Positions 8,402 through 16,777 of a stretch of 64,000 nt of DNA are shown here, piece by piece. The stretch comes from Flavobacteriaceae bacterium. GTDB taxonomy: Bacteria > Bacteroidota > Bacteroidia > Flavobacteriales > Flavobacteriaceae. The notes beneath the pieces were generated by a model. The model made no database searches and was not told the DNA's origin. It saw nothing but the letters and a program-made list of their open reading frames with translations. Made by a program: the position numbers and the translations under genes. Location of the stretch: contig SIHP01000002.1 in the NCBI GenBank assembly GCA_004762155.1, forward strand, positions 310,001 to 374,000, written 5' to 3'. The stretch's first letter is position 1; every line of letters begins with the position of its first letter.

Positions 8402-9097
8402 ATGATACAAGTAAATACAGTTTCAAAAAGATACGGATCAACAGAAGTATTAAATATAAATGAATTAACAATTCCTAAAGGTCAATCATTAGGTTTGGTA
8501 GGAAATAATGGTGCTGGTAAAACAACATTATTTAATATAATATTAGATTTAATACGCCCAACAACTGGTGAAATTATAAATAATAATGTTGTTGTAAATA
8601 AAAGTGAAGATTGGAAAACATTTACGGGTTCTTTTATAGATGAAAGTTTTTTAATAGGATATTTAACTCCTGAAGAATACTTTGATTTCATTGGAGATTT
8701 AAGAGGATTAAACAAAGAAGATGTTAAAACTTTTTTAAACCAATTTGATGAGTTTTTTAATGATGAAATATTAGGTGAAAGAAAATACTTGCGCGATTTA
8801 AGTAAAGGAAATCAAAAAAAAGCAGGTATTGTTGCTGCAATGATTGGTAATCCACAAGTGGTAATTTTAGATGAACCTTTTGCAAATTTAGATCCAACAA
8901 CTCAAATTCGTTTAAAAAACATCATCAGAACTTTAACCGAAAACAATGAGGTTACTGTGGTAGTTTCCAGTCATGATTTAAGCCATGTAACAGATGTTTG
9001 TAAAAGAATTGTAGTTTTAGACAAAGGAAATATAGTAAACGACATTACTACTTCTCCTGAAACTTTAAAAGAATTAGAAAGCTATTTTTCTGCTTAA
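8402..9097 (+). CDS. ABC transporter ATP-binding protein, partner of the DUF5687 permease
   Basis: This 231-residue ATPase energises the permease encoded just upstream. Walker A is GNNGAGKTT (about residue 35), the signature is the variant LSKGNQKKAG (about residue 137) rather than LSGGQ, and Walker B is VVILDEPFANLDP (about residue 155), with the switch histidine in SSHDLSHV. The short length without extra domains is normal for ABC-2-type exporters. It is separated from the permease by 21 bases and ends before a hairpin at 9127-9186. The transported substrate cannot be inferred. Confidence 0.92.
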   Translation: MIQVNTVSKRYGSTEVLNINELTIPKGQSLGLVGNNGAGKTTLFNIILDLIRPTTGEIINNNVVVNKSEDWKTFTGSFIDESFLIGYLTPEEYFDFIGDLRGLNKEDVKTFLNQFDEFFNDEILGERKYLRDLSKGNQKKAGIVAAMIGNPQVVILDEPFANLDPTTQIRLKNIIRTLTENNEVTVVVSSHDLSHVTDVCKRIVVLDKGNIVNDITTSPETLKELESYFSA

Positions 9098-9126
9098 TCA
9101 AAATATAATCTTTTTTATTACTATTT

Positions 9127-9186
9127 TTACGTTCTAACTTACAATAACTCTACAAAAATAAAGTTGTAAATAGAGCGTAATTTTTT
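9127..9186 (+). terminator. terminator-like hairpin between the ABC exporter and sprE
   Basis: Ten pairs (9127-9136 with 9171-9180, one G-U), an internal mismatch, then six more pairs (TTACAA 9139-9144 with TTGTAA 9164-9169) are followed by six T. The T run ends four bases before the sprE ATG at 9190, so the hairpin could also affect sprE translation. Confidence 0.55.
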
Positions 9187-9189
9187 ATA

Positions 9190-11421
9190 ATGAAACTATA
9201 TAAAACATTTGGTTTAGTAATTATTTTTATTCTGGTATTGTTTTCATGCAGTACCAAAAAGAATACTTTTTTAAGTAGAAATTTTCATGCAGTAACCACA
9301 AAAAACAATGTTTTGTTTAATGGTCAGCAAGCTTTTTTAAAAGGATTAAAAACCATTAGTGAAAAACATGAAGATAACTTTTGGAAACGTTTACAAATAG
9401 AACCTATTACTTTTGATGAACGAACTATTGCTGCTCCAAAATTTAACAGTGTTGGTGCTGGCTTTAATAGTAGTCCTGCAGAGGCTTCTTCAACTAAAAC
9501 TGCAACATCTTTTGATAGAGCTGAAGAAAAAGCTGTAAAAGCAATTCAAAAACACTCGATGAATATTGAAGGATATGAAAAAAACAGAAAAATAGATGAC
9601 GCCTATTTATTATTAGGTAAATCTCGTTATTATACACAACGTTTTATTCCTGCTATTGAAGCTTACAATTATATAATTGCCAACTATCCTGGCGCAGATT
9701 TAAACTACGAAACAAGAGTTTGGAGAGCAAAAGCCAATGTAAGGTTGGGTAATGAAGAAATGGCTATTGAAACAATGAATCTTCTTTTAGAAATTTTGGA
9801 TGACAAAGAAGAAGTTTCCAAAAGAGTACAAGAAGAAGCATATACAGCAATGGCAATGGCATATGCAGAAACAGATACAATTCAAAAAGTAATAGAGCAC
9901 TTAACAAATGCTACAAAAACTTTTATAAATAAAGAACAATCGGCAAGAAACTTGTTTGTTTTGGGGCAAATTTATGGCGAATTAAACCACAAAGATTCTG
10001 CAAGAATGGTTTTTAAGAAACTGGCAGATACAAGAAGAGCTCCAGAAAAATATAAAATTCACGCAAACATAGAACTTGTAAAAAATACTGAAAAAGACTC
10101 TTCTTCAGTTGGATTAATCAAACGCTTTAAAAAACTAATTAGAAATACTGATAACCGTAAGTATTTAGACGAACTCTATTATCAAACAGGTATTTTAGAA
10201 GAAAATAGAGATAGTATTGATAATGCAATATCCTATTATAAAAAATCGGCAGCAGCAAAAAATGCCAATAGCTATCAAAAGACGTATACTTTTGAACGTT
10301 TAGGTACGCTTAATTTTAACCAACAAAATTACTTATTAGCAAGTGCTTATTACGATACCGTTTTGCAAATTAGTGATAAAGAAAAATATGGTGATGAAAA
10401 GAGAATTAGACGTATTAAAAGAAAAAACAAAGGATTAGCTAAATTAAAAAAACACGAAGATTTAATTAAAACTAATGATAGTATTCTACGTTTAGTTGCT
10501 ATGACAAATGACGAACGTGTTCTATTTTTTGAAGATTATATTGAAAAAATTAAAAAGCAAGACGACGAGCGTAAACAACAAGAGTTAAATGCTCAAAATT
10601 TTGGCTCTTCTACAAGTACCAACCCATTTATTCAAAACAATAATGCAGGTAAATGGTACTTTTACAATTCGCAATCTAAAAACTTTGGGGTTAACGAGTT
10701 TAAAAGAATATGGGGAAATCGTACTTTAGAGGATAATTGGCGTTTTTCTGATAAAAACGCAATAGCATCAAACGAAGAAAACACAGATGAGGAGAAAATA
10801 GATGAGAGATACGAATTAGCTTCATATCTTGATGCAATACCAACAGATGAAGAAGAGATAAAAACACTAAAAAAAGAACGCAATAATTCGCTATATCAAC
10901 TTGGTTTAATCTATAAGGAGCAGTTCCAAAACAATTCACTAGCTATAAAAAACTTTGATCGCTTAAGCGCATTAAATCAAAAAGAAAACTTAAAGCTTCC
11001 GCTTAGTTATCATTTATATCAATTATACACAAGAGTCTCTAACAATGAAAAAGCAGACGTACACAAACAGTATATATTAAATAACCACCCAGAATCTAAC
11101 TTTGCTCAGATTATAAAAAACCCAGATGGAAGTGGTTTAACGAAAAACATAAAAGAAGATCAGGCTATAAAAAAGTACAAAGAAATTTATTACTTGTATA
11201 AGCATAATCATTTTGAAGAAACCGTTGCTGAGATAAAAAGTTTTCAACAATATGTTGATAACTCGGAATTAATCCCTAAATTAGCCTTACTCAAAGCCTT
11301 AGCTATTGGGCAATACAAGAGCAAAGAAGAGTACAAAAAAGAATTAGAATACGTTGCTTTTAGCTACGCAACCAAAGAAGAAGGCAAAAAAGCAAAACAA
11401 ATTATAGAATTAATAAAATAA
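9190..11421 (+). CDS. sprE: SprE/PorW-type TPR lipoprotein of the type IX secretion and gliding machinery
   Basis: This 743-residue protein has a lipoprotein signal ending in LFSC (Cys20), then the family-typical start STKKNTFLSRNFHAVTTK and NVLFNGQQAF. Helical TPR-like repeats fill most of the rest (about residues 115-400 and 545-743). SprE of Flavobacterium johnsoniae, and PorW of Porphyromonas, are outer-membrane-associated lipoproteins needed for type IX secretion. I recall the same neighbourhood (bactofilin and ATP synthase genes) in other Flavobacteriaceae. The bactofilin gene starts 20 bases downstream, so the two are probably cotranscribed. The family call rests on the N-terminal motif, length and neighbourhood. 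Confidence 0.85.
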   Translation: MKLYKTFGLVIIFILVLFSCSTKKNTFLSRNFHAVTTKNNVLFNGQQAFLKGLKTISEKHEDNFWKRLQIEPITFDERTIAAPKFNSVGAGFNSSPAEASSTKTATSFDRAEEKAVKAIQKHSMNIEGYEKNRKIDDAYLLLGKSRYYTQRFIPAIEAYNYIIANYPGADLNYETRVWRAKANVRLGNEEMAIETMNLLLEILDDKEEVSKRVQEEAYTAMAMAYAETDTIQKVIEHLTNATKTFINKEQSARNLFVLGQIYGELNHKDSARMVFKKLADTRRAPEKYKIHANIELVKNTEKDSSSVGLIKRFKKLIRNTDNRKYLDELYYQTGILEENRDSIDNAISYYKKSAAAKNANSYQKTYTFERLGTLNFNQQNYLLASAYYDTVLQISDKEKYGDEKRIRRIKRKNKGLAKLKKHEDLIKTNDSILRLVAMTNDERVLFFEDYIEKIKKQDDERKQQELNAQNFGSSTSTNPFIQNNNAGKWYFYNSQSKNFGVNEFKRIWGNRTLEDNWRFSDKNAIASNEENTDEEKIDERYELASYLDAIPTDEEEIKTLKKERNNSLYQLGLIYKEQFQNNSLAIKNFDRLSALNQKENLKLPLSYHLYQLYTRVSNNEKADVHKQYILNNHPESNFAQIIKNPDGSGLTKNIKEDQAIKKYKEIYYLYKHNHFEETVAEIKSFQQYVDNSELIPKLALLKALAIGQYKSKEEYKKELEYVAFSYATKEEGKKAKQIIELIK

Positions 11422-11441
11422 AATTTAACCTCCCCGAAATT

Positions 11442-11855
11442 ATGTTTAGTAAAAACAAAAAAGAAACTACTCAAGAAAAAACCAATAGCAGAAACATCAT
11501 TGGCAAAGGAACAAAAATTATTGGCGATTTTATTTCTCAAGGAGACTTTAGAATAGATGGAACTTTAGAAGGTACACTTAAAACCGATGGAAGGGTTATT
11601 ATAGGTAAAGATGGATTTATAAAAGGAAACATTGAATGCGCAAATGCAGATGTTGAAGGAAAGTTTTCTGGAGACTTTTTTGTAAGTAATACACTTACTG
11701 CTAAAACAACAGCTAACATTGCAGGTAATGTAAATGTTGGTCAAATATGCACAGAACCTGGAGCTACTTTTAACGCAACATGCAATATGAAGGGAGCAGT
11801 TAAAGAGCTAACTAAAGAAGTTAATGACAAAAAAATCAATCAAAAAACCGCTTAA
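11442..11855 (+). CDS. bactofilin (polymer-forming cytoskeletal protein)
   Basis: This 137-residue protein forms nucleotide-free cytoskeletal filaments, usually at the inner membrane. It has a short charged tail followed by a right-handed beta-helix core of about 100 residues, seen as repeated turns such as GDFISQGDFRIDGTLEGTL, DGRVIIGKDGFIKGNIEC and ANADVEGKFSGDFFV. It lies 20 bases after sprE. Its last 32 bases overlap the start of the AtpZ/I-like gene in another frame, which points to translational coupling. Roles of bactofilins vary between bacteria (cell shape, polarity, motility); the sprE neighbour suggests a link to envelope machinery, by position only. Confidence 0.93.
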   Translation: MFSKNKKETTQEKTNSRNIIGKGTKIIGDFISQGDFRIDGTLEGTLKTDGRVIIGKDGFIKGNIECANADVEGKFSGDFFVSNTLTAKTTANIAGNVNVGQICTEPGATFNATCNMKGAVKELTKEVNDKKINQKTA

Positions 11856-12051
11856 TAAATATTTAAGATTTTCTGGAATTGCAATACAAATGGGTCTAAC
11901 CATTTACCTTGGTAGCAAACTAGGTGAATGGTTAGACTCATATTTTTTTAATGAAAATGAACTTTATTTTAAAATATGTACGTTATTTGCAGTCTTTTTA
12001 GCCATGTTTTCTGTGATTAAACAGGTAACAAAAATAACTAACAATGATTAA
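11824..12051 (+). CDS. AtpZ/AtpI family protein
   Basis: This 75-residue protein has two membrane segments (about residues 15-35 and 47-68) and the AtpZ/AtpI layout GIAIQMGLTIYLGSKLGEWLD. Relatives help assemble the c ring of the ATP synthase or move magnesium or calcium across the membrane. The ATG at 11824 lies inside the bactofilin gene (32-base overlap). It is followed by an 8-base overlap with the next gene. It is part of the sprE-bactofilin transcription unit rather than of the atp operon, which has its own promoter at 12480-12509. Confidence 0.88.
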   Translation: MTKKSIKKPLNKYLRFSGIAIQMGLTIYLGSKLGEWLDSYFFNENELYFKICTLFAVFLAMFSVIKQVTKITNND

Positions 12052-12424
12052 AAGAATTATCTATTTTATAATAGCTATAATTATACTATTTGCCCTAAGC
12101 TATCCGCTACATCAATACATATTGAATTCTAAAGAAATTACTCTTTGCTATTCATTATTATCAATCTACTTATTTCATATTATATCGGCAATATTAGTAT
12201 ATTTTGTAGTGGAATTTGTTGCTGACTATGTACCTAGTCAGGCTGGTTATGGATATTTAGCTTCTGTGTTTTTAAAACTAGGTTTTTTTGTGTTAATTTT
12301 TAACAACCCAGTCTTTACTAGTGAAAGCTTAACTAAACCAGAACGCTTTTCCCTTGTGATTCCGTTATTTCTATTTTTAATAACAGAAGCATTGGCAACA
12401 GCTAAACTACTCAATTCTAAGTAA
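12044..12424 (+). CDS. DUF6168-like membrane protein
   Basis: This 126-residue protein has four probable membrane segments (about residues 4-22, 31-55, 69-88 and 100-120). It occupies the position between atpI and atpB where Flavobacteriaceae usually carry a DUF6168 protein, and the blocks YLFHIISAILVYFV and YGYLASVFLKLGFFVLIF fit my memory of that family. It overlaps the AtpZ/I-like gene by eight bases. By place and size it resembles the second AtpI-type helper of other ATP synthase loci, but no function is established. Confidence 0.75.
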   Translation: MIKRIIYFIIAIIILFALSYPLHQYILNSKEITLCYSLLSIYLFHIISAILVYFVVEFVADYVPSQAGYGYLASVFLKLGFFVLIFNNPVFTSESLTKPERFSLVIPLFLFLITEALATAKLLNSK

Positions 12425-12479
12425 TTTTACGTACTCCTAAGTAGTTAAACAACACTTTAAAAACTAAATAAAAAAACGG

Positions 12480-12509
12480 TTTGTAGTTTTAATTAAATTT
12501 GTACCTTTG
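12480..12509 (+). promoter_or_regulatory. promoter of the atpBEFHAG operon
   Basis: TTTG at 12480-12483, an 18-base spacer, then TACCTTTG at 12502-12509 match the Bacteroidota -33/-7 consensus at full strength. The expected start of transcription is near 12514, giving a leader of about 35 bases to the atpB ATG. A second overlapping box, TAAATTTG, ends at 12501. Confidence 0.8.
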
Positions 12510-12550
12510 CACCGAATTTTACAGACCAATATTCTATATTTAGTAAAGGT

Positions 12551-13720
12551 ATGATGGCAAGAAACATAACTATTAAGTTTATCGCAATTCTAGTGTTAAC
12601 TTTATCCGCATTATCGGCATTTGCTTCTAGTGGTGGTGATGCCCCTAAGAAAGCAGGGCAAATAAACACTAAAAAAGAGATTAAAGATTATATAAATCAT
12701 CACTTAGCAGACTCACATGATTTTGCTTTGTATTCTTATACAAATGATACTGGTGAACGTAAACATGTAGGCTTCTCATTACCTGTAATAATTTGGACTA
12801 GTAAAGGTTTAAGAACTTTTATGTCTTCAAAATTTCACCATAATGACAACGGTCATCTTATTGTCGATGCTAATGGTGTAAAACTTACAAAAATCCACAG
12901 TAAAATATATGAATTAGACAAAGGAGCTTCTGAAGTTTCTTTTGACGAAAATCATCATGCAACCAATGCACATAAGGTATTAGATTTCTCTATTACTAAA
13001 AGTGTTTTTGGAATGTTAATAGCTAGTTTATTAATGTTTTTAGGTTTTAGATCTTTAGCAAACGGTTATAAAAAAGGAGCAATCCCTACAGGTTTTGCAA
13101 GAGTATTAGAACCTTTGGTGCTGTATGTTAGAGATGAAATTGCAAGACCTAACATTGGTGAAAAACATTACCGTAAGTTTATGGGGTTTCTACTTACAGT
13201 CTTTTTCTTTATCTGGGTTTTAAACTTATTAGGATTAACTCCATTAGGATTTAATGTAACTGGTAACATTGCTATAACCGTTTGTTTGGCTTTGTTTACT
13301 TTCATTATAGTTCAGTTTTCTGCAAACAAAGATTACTGGAAACATATATTCTGGATGCCTGGTGTACCAGTTCTAATGAAAATAGTTTTAATGCCAATAG
13401 AGATATTAGGTATGTTAACAAAACCTTTCTCTTTATTAATTCGTTTATTTGCAAACATTACCGCAGGTCACGCTGTTGTTATGGGGTTAATTTCTGTAGC
13501 ATATATAACTAGAGAGACTTTAGGTGCTGCAGGAGGTTTTAGTGTCTCTTTATTATTATCATTATTTATCTCTTTAATTGAAATTTTAGTTGCTTTTTTA
13601 CAAGCATTTATATTTACAATGTTATCATCTCTCTTCATTGGAATGGCTGTTGAAGAACATGATCATGACCATGCACATACAGCTGATGGACACGGAGAAG
13701 AAGATAACGCAATAGTTTAA
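12551..13720 (+). CDS. atpB: F0F1 ATP synthase subunit a
   Basis: Subunit a forms the proton half-channels beside the c ring. The protein is 389 residues, longer than the E. coli subunit (271) because it has a cleavable-looking signal segment and about 120 extra N-terminal residues facing the periplasm, as is usual in Bacteroidota. The C-terminal membrane core holds the essential arginine in FSLLIRLFANITAGH (about residue 300) and EILVAFLQAFIFTMLSSLF. The C-terminal tail is rich in His, Asp and Glu. It is the first gene of the operon behind the promoter at 12480. The doublet ATGATG at 12551 leaves the start uncertain by one codon. Confidence 0.95.
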   Translation: MMARNITIKFIAILVLTLSALSAFASSGGDAPKKAGQINTKKEIKDYINHHLADSHDFALYSYTNDTGERKHVGFSLPVIIWTSKGLRTFMSSKFHHNDNGHLIVDANGVKLTKIHSKIYELDKGASEVSFDENHHATNAHKVLDFSITKSVFGMLIASLLMFLGFRSLANGYKKGAIPTGFARVLEPLVLYVRDEIARPNIGEKHYRKFMGFLLTVFFFIWVLNLLGLTPLGFNVTGNIAITVCLALFTFIIVQFSANKDYWKHIFWMPGVPVLMKIVLMPIEILGMLTKPFSLLIRLFANITAGHAVVMGLISVAYITRETLGAAGGFSVSLLLSLFISLIEILVAFLQAFIFTMLSSLFIGMAVEEHDHDHAHTADGHGEEDNAIV

Positions 13721-13763
13721 GAATAAGAATTTGTTTAATTATTATATATAAAAATCAGTTATT

Positions 13764-13958
13764 ATGGACATCCCAAATTTAGTTGGAGCAGGATTAATCG
13801 TAATCGGAGGTGGATTAGGATTAGGTAAAATTGGTGGTAGCGCAATGGAAGCTATTGCACGTCAACCAGAAGCAGCTGGAAAAATCCAGACAGCAATGAT
13901 TATTATCGGAGCATTATTAGAAGGTTTAGCATTTGGTGCTTTAATCTTAGGACAATAA
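13764..13958 (+). CDS. atpE: F0F1 ATP synthase subunit c
   Basis: This 64-residue proteolipid forms the rotating c ring. Two membrane helices flank the polar loop ARQPEAAGKIQ. The ion-carrying glutamate is in GALLEGLAFGAL (about residue 53). The glycine-rich first helix (GAGLIVIGGGLGLGKIGG) is typical. The residues beside the glutamate do not show the sodium-type E-S pair, so I expect protons to be the coupling ion. It is followed by a 16-base perfect hairpin (13972-14008), which may raise or protect atpE mRNA relative to the rest of the operon, since many c copies are needed per enzyme. Confidence 0.97.
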   Translation: MDIPNLVGAGLIVIGGGLGLGKIGGSAMEAIARQPEAAGKIQTAMIIIGALLEGLAFGALILGQ

Positions 13959-13971
13959 TCCGACACAAAAC

Positions 13972-14008
13972 AAAACAACTCTTTAACGGTTGGTTAAAGA
14001 GTTGTTTT
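13972..14008 (+). terminator. perfect intercistronic hairpin between atpE and atpF
   Basis: Bases 13972-13987 pair perfectly with 13993-14008 (16 pairs) around a five-base loop. Only a short T run belongs to the 3' arm, then AATTAAAC follows. This suits a partial terminator or an RNA-processing/stability hairpin inside the operon. Confidence 0.7.
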
Positions 14009-14040
14009 AATTAAACAAAAAACAATAAAAAACACAAATA

Positions 14041-14541
14041 ATGGATCAGTTATTAAATGATTTTTCGCCAGGTTTGTTTATAATGCAAGCTATTATATTA
14101 TTGATATTAATATTTTTAATGGCAAAATTTGCTTGGAAACCAATCTTAAACTCTCTAAATGATAGAGAAGAAGGTATTCAAAATGCATTAGACGAAGCTG
14201 AAAATGCTCGTAAAGAAATGCAAAACTTACAAGCGGATAACGAAAGATTATTGAAAGAAGCGAGAGAAGAGAGAGATGCAATGATGAAAGATGCTCGCGA
14301 AATTAAAGATAAGATTCTTGCCGATGCTAAAACAGAAGCAGAAGCACAAACAACTACAATGATTGAAAATGCAAAAGCTACTATTGTACAAGAACAAAAA
14401 GCAGCTATTGCAGAATTAAAGAAAAAGGTTGGAGAATTATCTATAGGTATTGCTCAAACTGTAGTTCAAAAAGAATTATCTTCTCAAGATGATCATTTGA
14501 AGTTAGTTGAAGGTATGTTAGAAAAGGTAACTTTAAACTAA
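14041..14541 (+). CDS. atpF: F0F1 ATP synthase subunit b
   Basis: This 166-residue peripheral-stalk protein has one N-terminal membrane helix (about residues 12-30) followed by a long charged helix that dimerises, with blocks such as FAWKPILNSLNDREEGIQNAL and many Glu/Lys/Ala heptads. Length is close to the usual 155-170. It starts 82 bases after atpE, a gap filled largely by the hairpin, and is followed after seven bases by atpH. Nothing is unusual in the protein. Confidence 0.96.
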   Translation: MDQLLNDFSPGLFIMQAIILLILIFLMAKFAWKPILNSLNDREEGIQNALDEAENARKEMQNLQADNERLLKEAREERDAMMKDAREIKDKILADAKTEAEAQTTTMIENAKATIVQEQKAAIAELKKKVGELSIGIAQTVVQKELSSQDDHLKLVEGMLEKVTLN

Positions 14542-14548
14542 GCTTACC

Positions 14549-15106
14549 ATGAAAGACGCAAGACCAGCATTACGTTACGCAAAAGCAATATTAAACCTTG
14601 CTAAAGAAAACAAAATAGAAGCTGAAGTTAACAACGATATGAAGTTAATTTTAGAAACTATTGAAAGCAGTGGTGATTTACAATTATTATTAAAAAGCCC
14701 AATTACAAAAGCTTCGGATAAAAGAAAAGTATTAAATGCTATCTTTGGAGAAAAAGTAAATGCTGTAACTATAGGTTTCTTTAATTTACTAGAAGAAAAC
14801 AAACGTATAGTTATGTTGCCTTCTGTAGCAAAACAATACAAAGTAATTTACGACTTTGATAAGAATATTCAAGTTGCTAAAATTACTACAGCTGTTGCGT
14901 TAACACCAGCATTAGAACAAAAAATACAAGATAAAATTGTTGCAATTACTGGAAACAGTGCTGCAATTGAAAATGTTATAAATCCAGACATTATTGGAGG
15001 ATTTATTTTAAGAGTTGGAGATATACAGTATGATGCAAGTATCTCTAATCAATTTAAAGAATTAAGAAGAGAATTTGACAATAGTCATTACATTCCACAA
15101 ATTTAA
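14549..15106 (+). CDS. atpH: F0F1 ATP synthase subunit delta
   Basis: This 185-residue subunit links the peripheral stalk to the top of the F1 head. It shows the OSCP/delta layout: a helical N-terminal domain (AKAILNLAKENK, LLLKSPITKASDKRKVLNAIF) and a C-terminal beta domain ending in IIGGFILRVGDIQYDASISNQ, the family signature. It begins seven bases after atpF and ends 21 bases before atpA, consistent with one polycistronic mRNA. Confidence 0.96.
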   Translation: MKDARPALRYAKAILNLAKENKIEAEVNNDMKLILETIESSGDLQLLLKSPITKASDKRKVLNAIFGEKVNAVTIGFFNLLEENKRIVMLPSVAKQYKVIYDFDKNIQVAKITTAVALTPALEQKIQDKIVAITGNSAAIENVINPDIIGGFILRVGDIQYDASISNQFKELRREFDNSHYIPQI

Positions 15107-15127
15107 TTATACATCAAACGAAATAAG

Positions 15128-16708
15128 ATGGCAGGAATTAAACCAGCTGAAGTATCAGCAATTTTAAAGGAACAATTAACGAATTTCGAATCGAAAGCAT
15201 CGTTAAGCGAAGTAGGATCTGTATTACAAGTAGGTGATGGTATCGCTCGTGTTTATGGATTATCTAATGTACAATATGGTGAATTAGTAGAGTTTGAAAG
15301 CGGTTTAGAAGGAATCGTATTAAACTTAGAGGAAGATAATGTTGGTGTTGTATTATTAGGTACTTCTACATCTATTAGAGAAGGTTCTACTGTTAAGCGT
15401 ACAGAACGTATTGCTTCTTTAAGAGCTGGAGAAGGCGTTGTTGGACGTGTTTTAAATACTTTAGGTCAACCAATTGATGGTAAAGGACCAATTGAAGGAA
15501 CTACTTACGAAATGCCTTTAGAGCGTAGAGCTCCTGGTGTAATTTATCGTGAGCCAGTTACTGAACCATTACAAACGGGTATTAAGTCTATTGATGCTAT
15601 GATTCCTGTAGGTAGAGGTCAACGTGAGTTGATTATTGGTGACCGTCAAACAGGTAAATCAACTGTTGCTATTGATACTATCTTAAATCAAAAAGAATTT
15701 TACGATGCTGGTAACCCAGTATATTGTATATATGTTGCTATTGGACAAAAAGCTTCTACTGTTGCTGCTATTGCAAATATGCTAGAAGAAAAAGGAGCTT
15801 TAGCGTATACAACAATCGTTGCTGCTAACGCATCTGATCCTGCTGCAATGCAAGTTTATGCACCTTTCGCAGGAGCTGCAATTGGAGAATATTTCCGTGA
15901 TACAGGTAGACCAGCATTAATTATTTATGATGATTTATCTAAACAAGCTGTTGCTTACCGTGAGGTTTCTTTATTATTAAGAAGACCACCGGGACGTGAG
16001 GCTTATCCTGGAGATGTATTTTACTTACACTCTCGTTTGTTAGAGCGTTCTGCAAAAGTTATCAATGATGATAAAATTGCAAGCGAAATGAACGATTTAC
16101 CAGACTCATTAAAGTCAATAGTAAAAGGTGGTGGTTCTTTAACTGCTTTACCAATTATTGAAACACAAGCAGGAGATGTTTCTGCATATATTCCAACAAA
16201 CGTAATTTCTATTACGGATGGACAAATATTCTTAGAATCTGATTTATTTAACTCTGGTGTACGTCCAGCAATTAACGTAGGTATTTCTGTATCTCGTGTT
16301 GGTGGTAATGCACAGATTAAATCAATGAAAAAAGTATCTGGTACTTTAAAATTAGATCAAGCTCAGTACCGTGAATTAGAAGCTTTTGCAAAATTTGGTT
16401 CTGATTTAGATGCTGCTACAATGAATGTAATTTCTAAAGGACAACGTAACGTAGAGATCTTAAAGCAAGCTCAAAACGATCCGTTTACTGTAGAAGATCA
16501 AGTTGCAATTATATACGCTGGTTCTAAAAACTTATTAAGAGAAGTTCCTGTAAACAAAGTAAAAGAATTCGAAAAAGATTATATCGAATACTTAAACGCT
16601 AAGCATAGAGATACTTTAGACACATTAAAGAAAGGAAAATTAACTGATGAAGTAATTGATACTTTAACAGCAGCTGCAAAAGAAATTTCAGCTAAATTTT
16701 CAGCATAA
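15128..16708 (+). CDS. atpA: F0F1 ATP synthase subunit alpha
   Basis: This 526-residue protein is the non-catalytic nucleotide-binding subunit of F1. The P-loop is GDRQTGKST (about residue 170), the Walker B region is [17 protein letters not shown] (about residue 262), and the arginine-finger region lies near the family block [24 protein letters not shown], which here is at about residue 338. Length and motif order are standard. It is followed by a 15-pair hairpin and then atpG. As in other Bacteroidota, atpD and atpC do not follow here. Confidence 0.98.
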   Translation: MAGIKPAEVSAILKEQLTNFESKASLSEVGSVLQVGDGIARVYGLSNVQYGELVEFESGLEGIVLNLEEDNVGVVLLGTSTSIREGSTVKRTERIASLRAGEGVVGRVLNTLGQPIDGKGPIEGTTYEMPLERRAPGVIYREPVTEPLQTGIKSIDAMIPVGRGQRELIIGDRQTGKSTVAIDTILNQKEFYDAGNPVYCIYVAIGQKASTVAAIANMLEEKGALAYTTIVAANASDPAAMQVYAPFAGAAIGEYFRDTGRPALIIYDDLSKQAVAYREVSLLLRRPPGREAYPGDVFYLHSRLLERSAKVINDDKIASEMNDLPDSLKSIVKGGGSLTALPIIETQAGDVSAYIPTNVISITDGQIFLESDLFNSGVRPAINVGISVSRVGGNAQIKSMKKVSGTLKLDQAQYRELEAFAKFGSDLDAATMNVISKGQRNVEILKQAQNDPFTVEDQVAIIYAGSKNLLREVPVNKVKEFEKDYIEYLNAKHRDTLDTLKKGKLTDEVIDTLTAAAKEISAKFSA

Positions 16709-16719
16709 TAAAAGATTTT

Positions 16720-16759
16720 AGTATTGCTTATTAAGAAGAAATTTTTAATAAGCAATACT
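16720..16759 (+). other. intercistronic hairpin between atpA and atpG
   Basis: Bases 16720-16734 pair perfectly with 16745-16759 (15 pairs) around a ten-base loop. No T run follows (TATTAATACTT), so it is more likely an mRNA-stability or processing structure than a terminator. Confidence 0.65.
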
Positions 16760-16777
16760 TATTAATACTTATCTAGT

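Noticed and set aside
13282..13512. 76-codon ORF inside atpB in another frame
   Set aside because: A shadow frame of a highly conserved gene, with no promoter or start context of its own.
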